Below the pieces are notes generated by a model. It was not told the origin of the DNA and made no database searches. It was given only the letters and a program-made list of their open reading frames with translations. Position numbers and translations under genes: made by a program. Positions 23,862 through 32,263 of a DNA stretch of 50,753 nt are shown here, piece by piece (position 1 is the first letter of the stretch; each line of letters opens with the position of its first letter). The stretch is from JBOGUF01 sp050696075 (GTDB lineage: Bacteria; Chloroflexota; Chloroflexia; Thermomicrobiales; UBA6265), in contig JBOGUF010000033.1 in NCBI GenBank assembly GCA_050696075.1, positions 1-50,753 on the forward strand, written 5' to 3'.

Positions 23862-24054
23862 AGCTACCTCCTTCAGGCGTTCGGCAATCGTTGCCAACAC
23901 ACCGCGGGTAGATGCAGAAGTCGTGCCATTGGCCTGCCTGCTTTCCTGGTCATGACGTATGATGGCGGCGCCGAGCCGTGAAGGCGACCGCCCCGGACGC
24001 CCCGGCCCGGTCGCTGGCGGGATCTGGCACGCACCGCGCGACGTAGACAGTGAG

Positions 24055-25389
24055 ATGAACCGACGATCCCCACACGTCGAATCCCGACCTCCCGCAAGCT
24101 ACGCCGAGAGCGCGCGCCGGGAGGCCGAGCGTGCCCGCGACCGCACCACGCGCCTGCTGGCCGTCACCGCCGCCTTAGTGGAAGCCGCGACGCGGGAGGA
24201 AGTGGCTGAGGCGGCGCTGCGCGAGGGGATCGCGGCCGTCGGCGCCGCCGCCGGCGCGATCGGCGTTCTCGTCGACGGTGGGGAGGGGGTCGAGCGGTTA
24301 GCGATGATCGGCTACCCTCCGGAAATCGTCGAAGCCACTCGCCACCTGCCGATCGACGCCCTTGGCCCAGTTGCCACCACTGTCCGCACCGGCCAAGCGG
24401 TGTGGCTGGAAACGAATGAGAAACTCTTCGGGTGCTACCCGCAACTCGACACGATCCCCGCTCGGCGGCAATACGGCGCCGCGATTTCGGTTCCCCTCCT
24501 GATCGGCAAACGCTCGATCGGCGTCATGGCGCTCCGCTTCGCCGAGGAGCGGCCCCTCGACGAGGAGTTGCGAAATCTGACCATGGCCATCGCCGGCCAG
24601 TGCGCCCTCGCCCTGGAGCGCTCGCGCCTTTTCGATGCGGAACGCGCGGCCCGGGCCGAGGCCGAAGCGGCCGTGCGCCTGCGCGACGACTTCCTCTCCA
24701 GCGCCTCCCACGACCTCAAGACCCCGCTCACCGTCCTCCAGGGTCGCTCCCAACTGCTCCAGCGCCAGCTCGCGCGCCCCGATCCTCCGAACCTGGACCA
24801 GCTCGTCAGCGGACTCAACGAGATCCAAGCTGTCGCGGTGAAGATGGAGGCGATCATCGCGGAATTGCAGGACGTCGCCCACCTCCAAATCGGTCGGCCG
24901 CTCGAGCTTCACCGCCGCCCCACCGATCTGGTCGGTCTTGTGCAGGGCGAGGTCGACCAAGCCCGGCGTGCCGCTCGCGGCCATCAGATCCGGATCGACG
25001 TAGCCGCACCGTCGCTGGTCGCCGACGTCGACCCGCTCCGCCTCGGCCGCGTCCTTTCCAATCTCCTGAACAACGCCGTGCGGTACAGCCCCAAGAGGGG
25101 TGAGGTCTCGATTACCGTCGCCCACGCGGACGACGGCCCCGCCGGCGGCTGGATCACGATCGCGGTCCAGGATCGCGGTCTCGGCATCCCCGCCGCGGAC
25201 CTCCCCCACATCTTCGAGCGATTCCATCGCGGCGCCAACGTCTCCGGCCGCATCGCGGGCACAGGCGTCGGCTTGACCGGCGCCAGGCAGATCGTCGAGC
25301 AACACGGCGGCACGATCACCGTCGAGAGCCGCGAGGGCGAGGGCAGCACCTTCGCCGTCCGCTTACCTCACCTGCTCCCTAACGCTTAA
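24055..25389 (+). CDS. Soluble GAF-domain histidine kinase
   Basis: About 444 residues from ATG 24055; ATG 23959 would add 32 poorly structured residues. A helix (ARREAERARDRTTRLLAV) leads into a GAF domain (AAAGAIGVLVDGGEGVERLA to GVMALRF), then a coiled coil, HisKA with SSASHDLKTPL (His near 219), N box NLLNNAVRYS, G1 DRGLGIPAAD, F box IFERFHRG and G2 GTGVGLTGARQIVEQHGG. No membrane segment: a cytoplasmic light, redox or small-ligand sensor. No partner regulator is adjacent. Confidence 0.9.
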   Translation: MNRRSPHVESRPPASYAESARREAERARDRTTRLLAVTAALVEAATREEVAEAALREGIAAVGAAAGAIGVLVDGGEGVERLAMIGYPPEIVEATRHLPIDALGPVATTVRTGQAVWLETNEKLFGCYPQLDTIPARRQYGAAISVPLLIGKRSIGVMALRFAEERPLDEELRNLTMAIAGQCALALERSRLFDAERAARAEAEAAVRLRDDFLSSASHDLKTPLTVLQGRSQLLQRQLARPDPPNLDQLVSGLNEIQAVAVKMEAIIAELQDVAHLQIGRPLELHRRPTDLVGLVQGEVDQARRAARGHQIRIDVAAPSLVADVDPLRLGRVLSNLLNNAVRYSPKRGEVSITVAHADDGPAGGWITIAVQDRGLGIPAADLPHIFERFHRGANVSGRIAGTGVGLTGARQIVEQHGGTITVESREGEGSTFAVRLPHLLPNA

Positions 25390-25410
25390 CGCCCAGGCGC
25401 CGTTTTAGAA

Positions 25411-25562
25411 GCTCCGTCATGCTGAGGCGACGCCGAAGCACGCCCTGAGGAACCGAAGGGCATCCCCCGGCGAAGCCGCTCCGTCGTGCTCCCCCAGGAT
25501 TGGGGGTTGGGGGGCCGCCGCGCTTCGCGCGGGGATGCTGCGATGCCTCAGCATGACGGGGT
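25411..25562. repeat. CATGCTGAGG palindromic element, copy A
   Basis: Begins CTCCGTCATGCTGAGGC and ends GCCTCAGCATGACGG, with internal CATCCCCCGGCG and GCGCGGGGATGC arms: an imperfect long palindrome of about 150 bp. It also holds CCCCCAGGATTGGGGG (25491-25506), the exact complement of a core inside a glycosyltransferase gene. Copies B and C are at 28201 and 39936. It may encode nothing. Confidence 0.8.
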
Positions 25563-25572
25563 GCAAATGCGG

Positions 25573-25595
25573 CCTAACGCCTAACGCCTAACGCC
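25573..25595. repeat. CCTAACG triplet array at a stop codon
   Basis: Three perfect CCTAACG units. On the minus strand the array (GGCGTTAGGCGTTAGG) supplies the last codons and the TAG of the DsbA-like gene. The same heptamer occurs twice at 41762-41775. Confidence 0.7.
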
Positions 25596-26263
25596 TCATC
25601 CAGCACGCGCCGCAGCCGGTCGAGGCACGCGCCGCCGCTGCATGGCGCGGGCGCGTGCTGGATCGGCCTCCCCCCTTGGTCCAGGTCGAGTTCCGGCAAT
25701 CCGAGTTCGCTCACCATCACGCCGGAGGGGAGCGCCCAGGTTGGGCTGCCTGGCGCTTTGAGGCGCTCCCAACCGTCGCGCGCCTCTTCGATTACCGAAC
25801 CCTTGGCCACGCCGCTGTCAAAATCACGCGTGAATCGCTCCTGGTCCAGTCCGACACGTTCCGCCAAGTCGAGCAGGACGTGGCGCATCGACACGCAGCG
25901 ATGCTCGGCAAAGAAGGCGACCCTGATCGCCCAGGCCAGATCGTCGGCCGCCGCCAAGCCTTGTCGTTCGGCGCACTTCACCGCCTCGAACGCTGGCCAG
26001 AAGGTGACCGGCCACTCGCTCGCCGCCGCCCGCCACGGCGCGTACGGAATCTCCGGCTCGCCCAGCAGCAAGATCGGCAACTCGACCTCGATGGTCGGCT
26101 TCGGCGTCGGTTCGCGGTTGACGTATTCCAGCGCAAGGCACTTGTGGATGATCTCCGCCCGGCCCGCGTACTCCGGGCGCAGTTGCCGCCATCGCGCGTG
26201 CGTTACGTACGCGAACGGGCAAGAGAGATCGGCATACATTTCGATGCGAGTGAGAGCAGTCAT
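25574..26263 (-). CDS. DsbA-fold (FrnE-like) thioredoxin-family protein
   Basis: 229 residues. N-terminal strand RIEMYADLSCPFAYVTHARW carries SCPF in place of CxxC, so only one active-site Cys remains, as in the FrnE and glutathione-S-transferase kappa branch. A helical insertion follows (WPVTFWPAFEAVKCAERQGL, FAEHRCVSMRHVLLDLAERV) and the cis-Pro segment is GSPTWALPSGV. Likely a redox or isomerase enzyme of unknown substrate. A late CSGGACL motif lies near the C-terminus. The last residues and stop come from the repeat at 25573. Confidence 0.8.
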   Translation of the reverse strand: MTALTRIEMYADLSCPFAYVTHARWRQLRPEYAGRAEIIHKCLALEYVNREPTPKPTIEVELPILLLGEPEIPYAPWRAAASEWPVTFWPAFEAVKCAERQGLAAADDLAWAIRVAFFAEHRCVSMRHVLLDLAERVGLDQERFTRDFDSGVAKGSVIEEARDGWERLKAPGSPTWALPSGVMVSELGLPELDLDQGGRPIQHAPAPCSGGACLDRLRRVLDEALGVRR

Positions 26264-26402
26264 TGGCGACTCCTGATGCGACCTTCAACGCGGCACATAA
26301 CGAAAATAACCCGCGCCGGGGTGGTCAATAGCGTAAAGTTAACGCACAATCGGCAGTACAGCCTCAATGCGGGGAGGCGGCGCGACAGCAAAGGAGGCAT
26401 CC

Positions 26403-26828
26403 ATGTCGTTCATGGACAAGCTCAAGGGTGGTCTCAATTCGCTGCTCGGCAAGGGCGACGGCAAGAAGGAGCAGACGAGCGAGACCGTCGACCAGCTCCA
26501 GGACCAGGCCGGCGAGGCGATGGACCAGGCGAACAAGCAGATCGACAACCTGCAGGAGAAGGCCTCCGGGGTGGTCGGCGAGGATCTCTCAGCGAGGGTC
26601 GATCGGGTCCAGAACCAGGCCGGCAACGTCGCCGACAAGGTCAATGAGCAGGTCGACAAGTTCCAGGGAAAGTCCGAAGCGAAAGCCGACGAGGTGAGTA
26701 GGGAAGCCGATCAGGTCAAGGACCAGGCGGCGGCCAAGGCCGACGAAGCGAAGGCAAAAGCCGAGCAAGCCGCCGACAAGGCCAAAGACCAAGCCGAACA
26801 AGCCAAAGACAAACTCACGCCGGGATAG
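26403..26828 (+). CDS. LEA-like amphipathic helical protein
   Basis: 141 residues from ATG 26403 behind AAAGGAGG. After MSFMDKLKGGLNSLLGKGDG the chain is Lys/Glu/Ala/Gln-rich with 11-residue-like periodicity (DQLQDQAGEAMDQANKQIDN, EAKAKAEQAADKAKDQAEQA). No Cys, Trp or Tyr. The pattern matches late-embryogenesis-abundant and CsbD-type stress proteins that protect membranes or proteins during drying or osmotic stress. A 30-bp perfect palindrome downstream probably ends the transcript. Confidence 0.75.
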   Translation: MSFMDKLKGGLNSLLGKGDGKKEQTSETVDQLQDQAGEAMDQANKQIDNLQEKASGVVGEDLSARVDRVQNQAGNVADKVNEQVDKFQGKSEAKADEVSREADQVKDQAAAKADEAKAKAEQAADKAKDQAEQAKDKLTPG

Positions 26829-26840
26829 GCATGGCTGCCC

Positions 26841-26917
26841 TCGTCATGCCGATCGCGGAGAGGCATCTGCCCGCGGGGCGGACGCGGAGAGATTCCTGGC
26901 TGCGCTCGGAATGACGA
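26841..26917. repeat. CGTCATTCC-type dispersed repeat, copy 1
   Basis: Starts TCGTCATGCCGATCGCGGAG and ends with TGGCTGCGCTCGGAATGACGA; the ends are complementary. A relative lies at 29448-29526. This type is distinct from the CATGCTGAGG family. Confidence 0.6.
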
Positions 26918-26932
26918 TGCGGGCGAACAATC

Positions 26933-26962
26933 GGACGCCGTGGGCAATTGCCCACGGCGTCC
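26933..26962. terminator. 30-bp perfect palindrome
   Basis: GGACGCCGTGGGC, then AATT, then the exact complement GCCCACGGCGTCC, followed by TTATTG. Positioned to terminate the LEA-like gene before the SIMPL gene. Confidence 0.75.
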
Positions 26963-27072
26963 TTATTGACGTGACCGACGTTTCGTGTACCGTAGGAGGC
27001 GCCGCCGTCCGCGAGCGATGGCGGGTGCGGCAAGGTGTCGCCGCGCGACGAAACGGCAAGGGAGGACCTCCA

Positions 27073-27861
27073 ATGCACGCCCGGTATCTCCCCGCTCCGT
27101 TGGTTGTCGGTCTTGTCCTTCTCAGTCTTCTAACTATGGCTCCGGGGGGCGCACATGCTCAGGACACTCCTCAGGTCGGGATTACGGTCACTGGGGTCGG
27201 CGAGGCGAGCGCCCCAGCGGACACCGCCGAGCTTCAGCTCCTGCTGGTGACCGCCGATTTCTTCGGCGGTCCGCCCGAGGAATTTGAACCGGACGCCACT
27301 CCCGCCGCACCGGGCGACATGGAGGCATCACTCGCCACCGTCGTCGAGGCGATCGTGGCCGAAGGCGTCGACGAGTCGGCGATCGCCGTCGTCCTTAGCC
27401 CGACCAGTGGCGATCGCTTCGGCCGGGGCGACGGTTCCGTCGGGCGCATCGATCTCACGGTGGCCGAGCCGACGCGCGATGGCCTGAACTCCCTCCTGGC
27501 AGCTGCTGATGCCGCCGCCATGGAGCACGGACTTATGCTGACCCAGGTCGGCGTCGCTTTCGACCTGGAGGACTGCGCCGCGGTCGAGCGCGAGGCGCGC
27601 CTGGCCGCGATCGAGGACGCGCAAGCTCGCGCCGAGGTCCATGCCGAGCTGCTCGGCGTGCAGATCGGCCCCGTCACCGCCTCATCCGATTCGCCCTATT
27701 TCGGATTGATCGGCCCCGCGCCATGCGGATTCTCCGGGAGTTCTTACAGTAGCGAGGGCTATGGTATCCCGGTCACACTGCCGTCCTACGACCCCGGCGC
27801 CGAGCCAGAGGTCGAGGTCTACGTTCTGCTCAACCTCACCTTCGCCATCGCCCAGGGCTAA
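27073..27861 (+). CDS. Secreted SIMPL-domain (DUF541) protein
   Basis: 262 residues from ATG 27073 with AAGGGAGG upstream. Signal peptide PLVVGLVLLSLLTMAPGGAH, cleavage near AHA-QD. The SIMPL fold has GITVTGVGEASAPADTAELQ, then VVEAIVAEGVDESAIA, LTVAEPTRDGLNSLLAAADA, ARLAAIEDAQARAEVHAELL and the last strand VYVLLNLTFAIAQG. These proteins form outer-surface oligomers of uncertain role. A disordered, Pro/Glu insertion sits at about residues 58-80. Confidence 0.88.
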   Translation: MHARYLPAPLVVGLVLLSLLTMAPGGAHAQDTPQVGITVTGVGEASAPADTAELQLLLVTADFFGGPPEEFEPDATPAAPGDMEASLATVVEAIVAEGVDESAIAVVLSPTSGDRFGRGDGSVGRIDLTVAEPTRDGLNSLLAAADAAAMEHGLMLTQVGVAFDLEDCAAVEREARLAAIEDAQARAEVHAELLGVQIGPVTASSDSPYFGLIGPAPCGFSGSSYSSEGYGIPVTLPSYDPGAEPEVEVYVLLNLTFAIAQG

Positions 27862-27967
27862 CCGACGCCGAGCCGGACGGGACACTGCTGCCGCTCTGGC
27901 GGCTGAATTCGAACTTGAGAATTGCGATCATTTTCTTGGCGGTGAGCGCTGGAGGCTTCGGGCTCAT
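27836..27967 (-). pseudogene. hicA: Truncated HicA toxin
   Basis: ATG 27967 overlaps the hicB stop by ATGA. The frame reads MSPKPPALTAKKMIAILKFE, FSRQSGS, matching the first strand and helix of HicA, but the usual KLGF turn is shortened and the catalytic SH(R) strand is missing: after SGS (near 27889) it turns into SVPSGSASVSPG. The remainder of HicA is gone. The break lies about 28 bases beyond the stop of the convergent SIMPL gene. The product cannot be an active RNase. Confidence 0.75.
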
Positions 27968-28164
27968 ACCAAGACGCGGATCCTGGTCGGCTCGCCTGAC
28001 TCCAGACGATCTTGAACGTGGAGACGGATTGAGTCTTCGATCAGTTCCAACGCCTCCTGCTCGGTCTCTCCCTCGGTATAACATTCCTGGAGCGCGGGGC
28101 AGATCGCCACGAAGCGCCCATCCTCATTGCGTTCCACAATGACTGTATATTCGTAGGTCCTCAT
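27964..28164 (-). CDS. hicB: HicB-family antitoxin
   Basis: 66 residues: YEYTVIVERNEDGRFVAICP, ALQECYTEGETEQEALELIE, DSIRLHVQDRL. This is the partial RNase-H-like HicB fold with YTVIVE and CPALQECYTEG blocks. No C-terminal HTH or ribbon is present, as in short HicBs. Normally it neutralises HicA; here the toxin following by ATGA overlap is truncated, so HicB is an orphan antitoxin or repressor. Confidence 0.85.
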   Translation of the reverse strand: MRTYEYTVIVERNEDGRFVAICPALQECYTEGETEQEALELIEDSIRLHVQDRLESGEPTRIRVLV

Positions 28165-28200
28165 CGATCGATCCTTCCGAGCCTAGGCGGCGTTTGCAAC

Positions 28201-28306
28201 GCTCCGTCATGCTGCGGCGAAGCCGAAGCATCCCCCGGCGACGCCGCTCCGTCGTGCCGCCGTGGCGCTTCGCGCGGGGATGCTTCGATGCCTCAGCATG
28301 ACGGTT
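28201..28306. repeat. CATGCTGAGG palindromic element, copy B
   Basis: GCTCCGTCATGCTGCGG at one end and CGATGCCTCAGCATGACGG at the other, with AAGCATCCCCCGGCG and GCGCGGGGATGCTT arms. Outer GTTTGCAAC and GGCAAAC also pair loosely. Spurious frames through it resemble those at copy C. Confidence 0.8.
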
Positions 28307-28337
28307 GGCAAACACGCCCTAACCGTCGCTGATCGCA

Positions 28338-29333
28338 TTAGCGCCGATCCAGCGCCTCCGGATTGACCAGGATCGGCGGGCGGTCGCCGCGGGCGCCGGT
28401 GAGCAGGTTCTCGACCGCCATCTCCGCCATCTTGTTGCGCGTCGCCACCGAGGCGGAGGCGATGTGCGGCACGACAATCACGTTCGGCATTGAGACGAGG
28501 GGATGGTCGACCGGCAGCGGTTCCGGATCGGTCACGTCGAGCGCCGCTCCGGCGATTTCGCCGCGCCGTAGCGCCTCCACCAGCGCGTCGGTATCAACCA
28601 CCGGACCCCGCGCCGCGTTGACCAGGACCGCCTCCCGCTTCATCACATTCAACTCCCGCGCGCCGATCAAGTGGTGCGTTTCCGGCGTCAACGCGACGTG
28701 GAGCGAGACGAAATCCGACTCGCGCAACAGGTCGTCCAGTTCGCGGTACTCCGCGCCCAGCTCACGGGCCGCGGTTTCGTCCTGGTATGTGTCGTAGGCG
28801 AGGATGCGCATGTCGAACCCACGACCCCGCTTCGCCATCTCCCGCCCGATCCGGCCGAATCCGGCGATGCCGAGCGTTGCGCCGTGAAGATCTCGCCCCA
28901 TCAGCAGCGTCGGTCCCCACGTCTGCCACTTCCCGGCCCGGACGTAGTCCACGCCCTCGACGATCCGGCGAGCGGCGGCCATCAACAAGGCGAAGGCGAA
29001 GTCGGCGGTCGTCTCGGTCAGCACCCCCGGCGTGTTGCTCACCATCACGCCGCGCGCGGTCGCCGCCGGCACGTCGACGTTGTCGTAGCCGACGGCGAAG
29101 TTGCTGATCACCTTCAGTTGCGGCTCGCGGTCGAGCACGTCGGGCGTGATCTCGTCGGTCAGCAGCGTCAGCGCCCCGCCGCAGCCGCGCAGCATCTCCG
29201 CCAGTTCGGCGGCGCTCGGCGGCATCTCCTTTTCCCACAGGCGCAGCTCGATCTCGCCCGCCGCCTCGGCTTGCCGCAGCATTTGCATCCCCCCCTCTGG
29301 GATGATCCGCGTCACCGCCACCCGCGCCGCCAT
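28338..29333 (-). CDS. D-2-hydroxyacid dehydrogenase (glyoxylate/hydroxypyruvate reductase type)
   Basis: 331 residues from ATG 29333 (GGAGGAGC upstream). NAD(P) fold GATLGIAGFGRIGREMAKRG with the GxGxxG core; substrate segment NFAVGYDNVDV; catalytic Arg in VNAARGPVVDTDAL, Glu in DVTDPEPLP and His in VPHIASAS are all present. The layout fits glyoxylate or hydroxypyruvate reductases. It stands alone between repeats, so the pathway is not shown by context. Confidence 0.9.
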   Translation of the reverse strand: MAARVAVTRIIPEGGMQMLRQAEAAGEIELRLWEKEMPPSAAELAEMLRGCGGALTLLTDEITPDVLDREPQLKVISNFAVGYDNVDVPAATARGVMVSNTPGVLTETTADFAFALLMAAARRIVEGVDYVRAGKWQTWGPTLLMGRDLHGATLGIAGFGRIGREMAKRGRGFDMRILAYDTYQDETAARELGAEYRELDDLLRESDFVSLHVALTPETHHLIGARELNVMKREAVLVNAARGPVVDTDALVEALRRGEIAGAALDVTDPEPLPVDHPLVSMPNVIVVPHIASASVATRNKMAEMAVENLLTGARGDRPPILVNPEALDRR

Positions 29334-29447
29334 CGATGCTCCTCCGTTGTCTCGACCAGCACCCGCCGGCCTCGGTTCGAATCGGTGCGTCAGCATACCC
29401 GAAACCGCGCGTCCTGCCGTCCACTTCGTCAGGCCGACCGCTTCCCT

Positions 29448-29526
29448 CCGTCATTGCGACGTCAGGAGGAATCTGTGTCTTGGCAATCGGAGCGGCAGAC
29501 TCCTCGGCGCGGCTCGGAATGACGGG
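29448..29526. repeat. CGTCATTCC-type dispersed repeat, copy 2
   Basis: CCGTCATTGCGACGTCAGGA, GGAATCT, then AGACTCC and GGCTCGGAATGACGGG: complementary ends around a 50-base middle. It lies upstream of the dehydrogenase start on the minus strand. Confidence 0.6.
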
Positions 29527-29672
29527 GAGCGCCTTGCCACCGCGCCGCAATGTATTTTCCCGGCAGACCTTGACCTCTCCTTAACAATCCGCGGCACGGC
29601 GGGTTGAGGGCGGGGCGACGCGGTCCACGCCGCCACGCCGGTCCTAAGCCTTTCGTTGCGAGGAGTCAATCG

Positions 29673-30950
29673 ATGATCGAGCATGTGACCGGTGGCCGAT
29701 CCGCGCGACTGATGTTCTACTGCCACGACACCTACGGCCTCGGCCACCTGCGCCGCACGCTGACCCTGGCCACCGATCTGCGGAGACGCTGGCCGTCCAC
29801 ATCGCAGCTCATCGTGACCGGTTCCCCGGTGGCGCAGTCATTCCCCTATCCGCCGGGCGCGGACTACGTAAAGCTGCCGGCGGTCGTCAAGACCCGCGCC
29901 GGACGGTACGAGGCGCGCTCCATCGCCACCTCGTTCGAGGCGGTGCGCGATATGCGCCGCGACATCCTGCTCAGCGCGGCCCGCCACTTCAATCCGGACG
30001 CCTTCATCGTCGATCACGCCCCGGCCGGCCTCGAAGGTGAGGCCGTGGCGACGCTGCGCTACCTCAAAGAGCAGTCGCTGCGGACCCGCCTCATCCTCGG
30101 CCTGCGCGACATCCTCGATGAGGCGCCGCGCGTCCGCTCGACCTGGCAACGCGAAGGCATTCACGAACTCCTCGACAACCTCTACGACCGCATCCTCGTC
30201 TACGGCACCCCCGAGCTCTACGACGTCGTCGCCGAGTACGGCCTCTCCCCGCGCGCGGCGGCGAAGACCCGCTACGTCGGCTACCTGCGCCGCCCGCCCG
30301 CGGCACGCACCCGCGACGAAGTCCGCGCCGAACTCGGCGTGTGCTCCAATCGGCTGGTGGTCGTCACCGCCGGCGGCGGCGGCGACGGCGGCGACCTCTT
30401 TCGCTCGATCGCCGACGCTATTCGGCACGAGCCGGCGGCGAACGGCTACGACTGGCTGCTGGTTGCCGGGCCACTGATGGCCGAGGCTGAGCTTGCCGAC
30501 CTGCGGGCGCGCGTCGGACCCCGCGCCGGCGTCCACCTCCTCGACTTCGCGGAGGATCTGGCAAGCTACCTGGCCGCCGCCGACGCCGTCGTCTCGATGG
30601 GCGGGTACAACTCCGTCTGCGAGATCCTCTCGCTCAATTGCCCGGCGTTGATCGTCCCCCGCGTCCACCCCCGCCGCGAGCAGTTGATTCGCGCCGAGGG
30701 TCTCAGCCGGCGCAACCTGATTCGCATGCTCAACCCGAAAGAGCTCTCTCCGCGGCGCCTGCTGACCGAGATCGACACCCTCGTCTCGACGCGGCGCGAC
30801 GGGCAGGTGGTCGACCTCGACGGGCTGTCGCGGGTGGCAGCGGAGCTCGACGCCTTGTGGTGGGAGCCGCGACCGGCGCTGCCTCCCGTCCCCGCGGCCG
30901 GCTGGTTCGACACCCTGCCGGCAATCGCGGCGACTCCAGCCGTCGCCTGA
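29673..30950 (+). CDS. Glycosyltransferase, GT28/MurG-like C-terminal domain
   Basis: 425 residues from ATG 29673 behind GAGGAG. N-terminal YCHDTYGLGHLRRTLTLATD is the acceptor-side GxGH loop; the C-terminal domain has VVTAGGGGDGG, LLVAGP, and VSMGGYNSVCEILSLNCPAL, the nucleotide-sugar site of MurG-type enzymes. Probably a GT-B enzyme using a nucleotide sugar. First gene of a co-directional block with two GT4 enzymes, an exporter and a double kinase. Confidence 0.85.
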   Translation: MIEHVTGGRSARLMFYCHDTYGLGHLRRTLTLATDLRRRWPSTSQLIVTGSPVAQSFPYPPGADYVKLPAVVKTRAGRYEARSIATSFEAVRDMRRDILLSAARHFNPDAFIVDHAPAGLEGEAVATLRYLKEQSLRTRLILGLRDILDEAPRVRSTWQREGIHELLDNLYDRILVYGTPELYDVVAEYGLSPRAAAKTRYVGYLRRPPAARTRDEVRAELGVCSNRLVVVTAGGGGDGGDLFRSIADAIRHEPAANGYDWLLVAGPLMAEAELADLRARVGPRAGVHLLDFAEDLASYLAAADAVVSMGGYNSVCEILSLNCPALIVPRVHPRREQLIRAEGLSRRNLIRMLNPKELSPRRLLTEIDTLVSTRRDGQVVDLDGLSRVAAELDALWWEPRPALPPVPAAGWFDTLPAIAATPAVA

Positions 30951-30985
30951 CATCCGCCGCCGACGCCCAACGGGAGAATGCCGCC

Positions 30986-32263
30986 ATGACGACGACACCG
31001 CGCATCGCCTACGTCCTGAAGATGTACCCCCGATTCTCGGAGACGTTTATCCTCAGCGAGATCCTCGAGCTCGAGCGCCAGGGGGTCGATCTTTGCATCT
31101 ACTCACTGAAGAAGCCGGACGACGGCCGGTTCCATGCCGCCCTCTCGCGGGTGCGGGCGCCGGTCGCCTATCTCCCCGAGTCGCCCTTCCTGGCGATCCG
31201 CTCAGTTCTCGCGGCGAACCGCGAGGTCTTTCGCTGGAATCGTCGCCGGTATCTCCGCCTCCTCGCCTCGTCCATCAAACGCCGGCGCTGGGGCGCGGTC
31301 AAGCGCTTCCTCCAGGCCGGCTGCCTGGCGTCCCGCCTCCGAGCCGAGGGCATCACGCACATTCACGCCCACTTCGCCACCAGCGCCACTTCGGTCGCGG
31401 TCTGGCTGCACCGGCTCACCGGCCTCCCCTACAGCTTTACCGCCCACGCCAAGGACATCTTCAGCGACGGCGTCGACCCGCAAGGGTTGATGCGGAAGCT
31501 GCGGGCGGCCGACTTCGTCGTCACCGTTAGCGACTTCAATCGCGCCTATTTGCGCGAATTGGCCGGTCCAGAGCATGGCCCGCGGGTGATGCGGGTCTAC
31601 AACGGCCTCGACTTGACCCAGTTTTCGCCCAACGGCACGCGCCGCGACGATCTGCCGCTCATTCTCGCCGTGGGGCGGTTGGTCGAAAAGAAGGGCTTCG
31701 ACGATCTCGTTCGCGCCTGCGTCTATCTACGGGACGCCGGCCTCTTCTTCCGCTGCATGATCGTCGGCAAGGGACCAGAAGAGGCGCGGCTGCGCCGCCT
31801 GATTATGGACCTCGGCGTCAATGGCCAGGTCGAGCTGGTGGGACCGCTCCCGCGCGAAGCCCTGATCGAGCTCTATCCCCGCGCGTCGGTCTTCGCCGCC
31901 CCCTGCGTCGTCGGCAACGACGGCAACCGGGACGGGTTGCCGACCGTGCTGATCGAGGCGATGGCACTCGGCGTGCCGGTCGTCGCGACGCCAGTGACAG
32001 GTATCCCCGAGCTGGTCGACGACGGTCGCACCGGCATCCTGGTTCCCGAGCGGGACCCCGCGGCGCTGGCTACCGCGATCGAGAAGCTGCTCGCCGATCC
32101 GCTCCGAGCCGGCGAGCTGGCCGCGGCCGGCAGAACCCGGATCGAGGAGGCGTTCGATCTCCGTGCCAACGTCCGGCTGCTCCGCGCCCTCTTTAGCCAA
32201 GAACGCCACGAGCCAGTGGCCGGCGCCGTTTCGGCGGTGGTCATGGCCGCGGAGGTGCGCTAA
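30986..32263 (+). CDS. Glycosyltransferase family 4
   Basis: 425 residues from ATG 30986, GGGAGA upstream. GT-B fold: RIAYVLKMYPRFSETFILSE (typical of WcaL/AmsK-type enzymes), IHAHFATSATSVAVW, VVTVSDFNRAYL, LILAVGRLVEKKGFDDLVRA and the donor site PTVLIEAMALGVPVVATPVT. Likely adds a hexose to a lipid- or protein-linked oligosaccharide. Its TAA shares a base with the next ATG (TAATG). Confidence 0.9.
   Translation: MTTTPRIAYVLKMYPRFSETFILSEILELERQGVDLCIYSLKKPDDGRFHAALSRVRAPVAYLPESPFLAIRSVLAANREVFRWNRRRYLRLLASSIKRRRWGAVKRFLQAGCLASRLRAEGITHIHAHFATSATSVAVWLHRLTGLPYSFTAHAKDIFSDGVDPQGLMRKLRAADFVVTVSDFNRAYLRELAGPEHGPRVMRVYNGLDLTQFSPNGTRRDDLPLILAVGRLVEKKGFDDLVRACVYLRDAGLFFRCMIVGKGPEEARLRRLIMDLGVNGQVELVGPLPREALIELYPRASVFAAPCVVGNDGNRDGLPTVLIEAMALGVPVVATPVTGIPELVDDGRTGILVPERDPAALATAIEKLLADPLRAGELAAAGRTRIEEAFDLRANVRLLRALFSQERHEPVAGAVSAVVMAAEVR

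Noticed and set aside
25573..25595. CCTAACG array considered as a CRISPR or telomere-like array.
   Set aside because: Three units with no spacers; too short.
26815..27078. Minus-strand frames across the terminator and dispersed repeat.
   Set aside because: They contain the palindrome and repeat only.
28124..28315. Small frame within copy B of the palindromic element, similar to one at copy C.
   Set aside because: The similarity comes from the repeat itself and there is no ribosome site.
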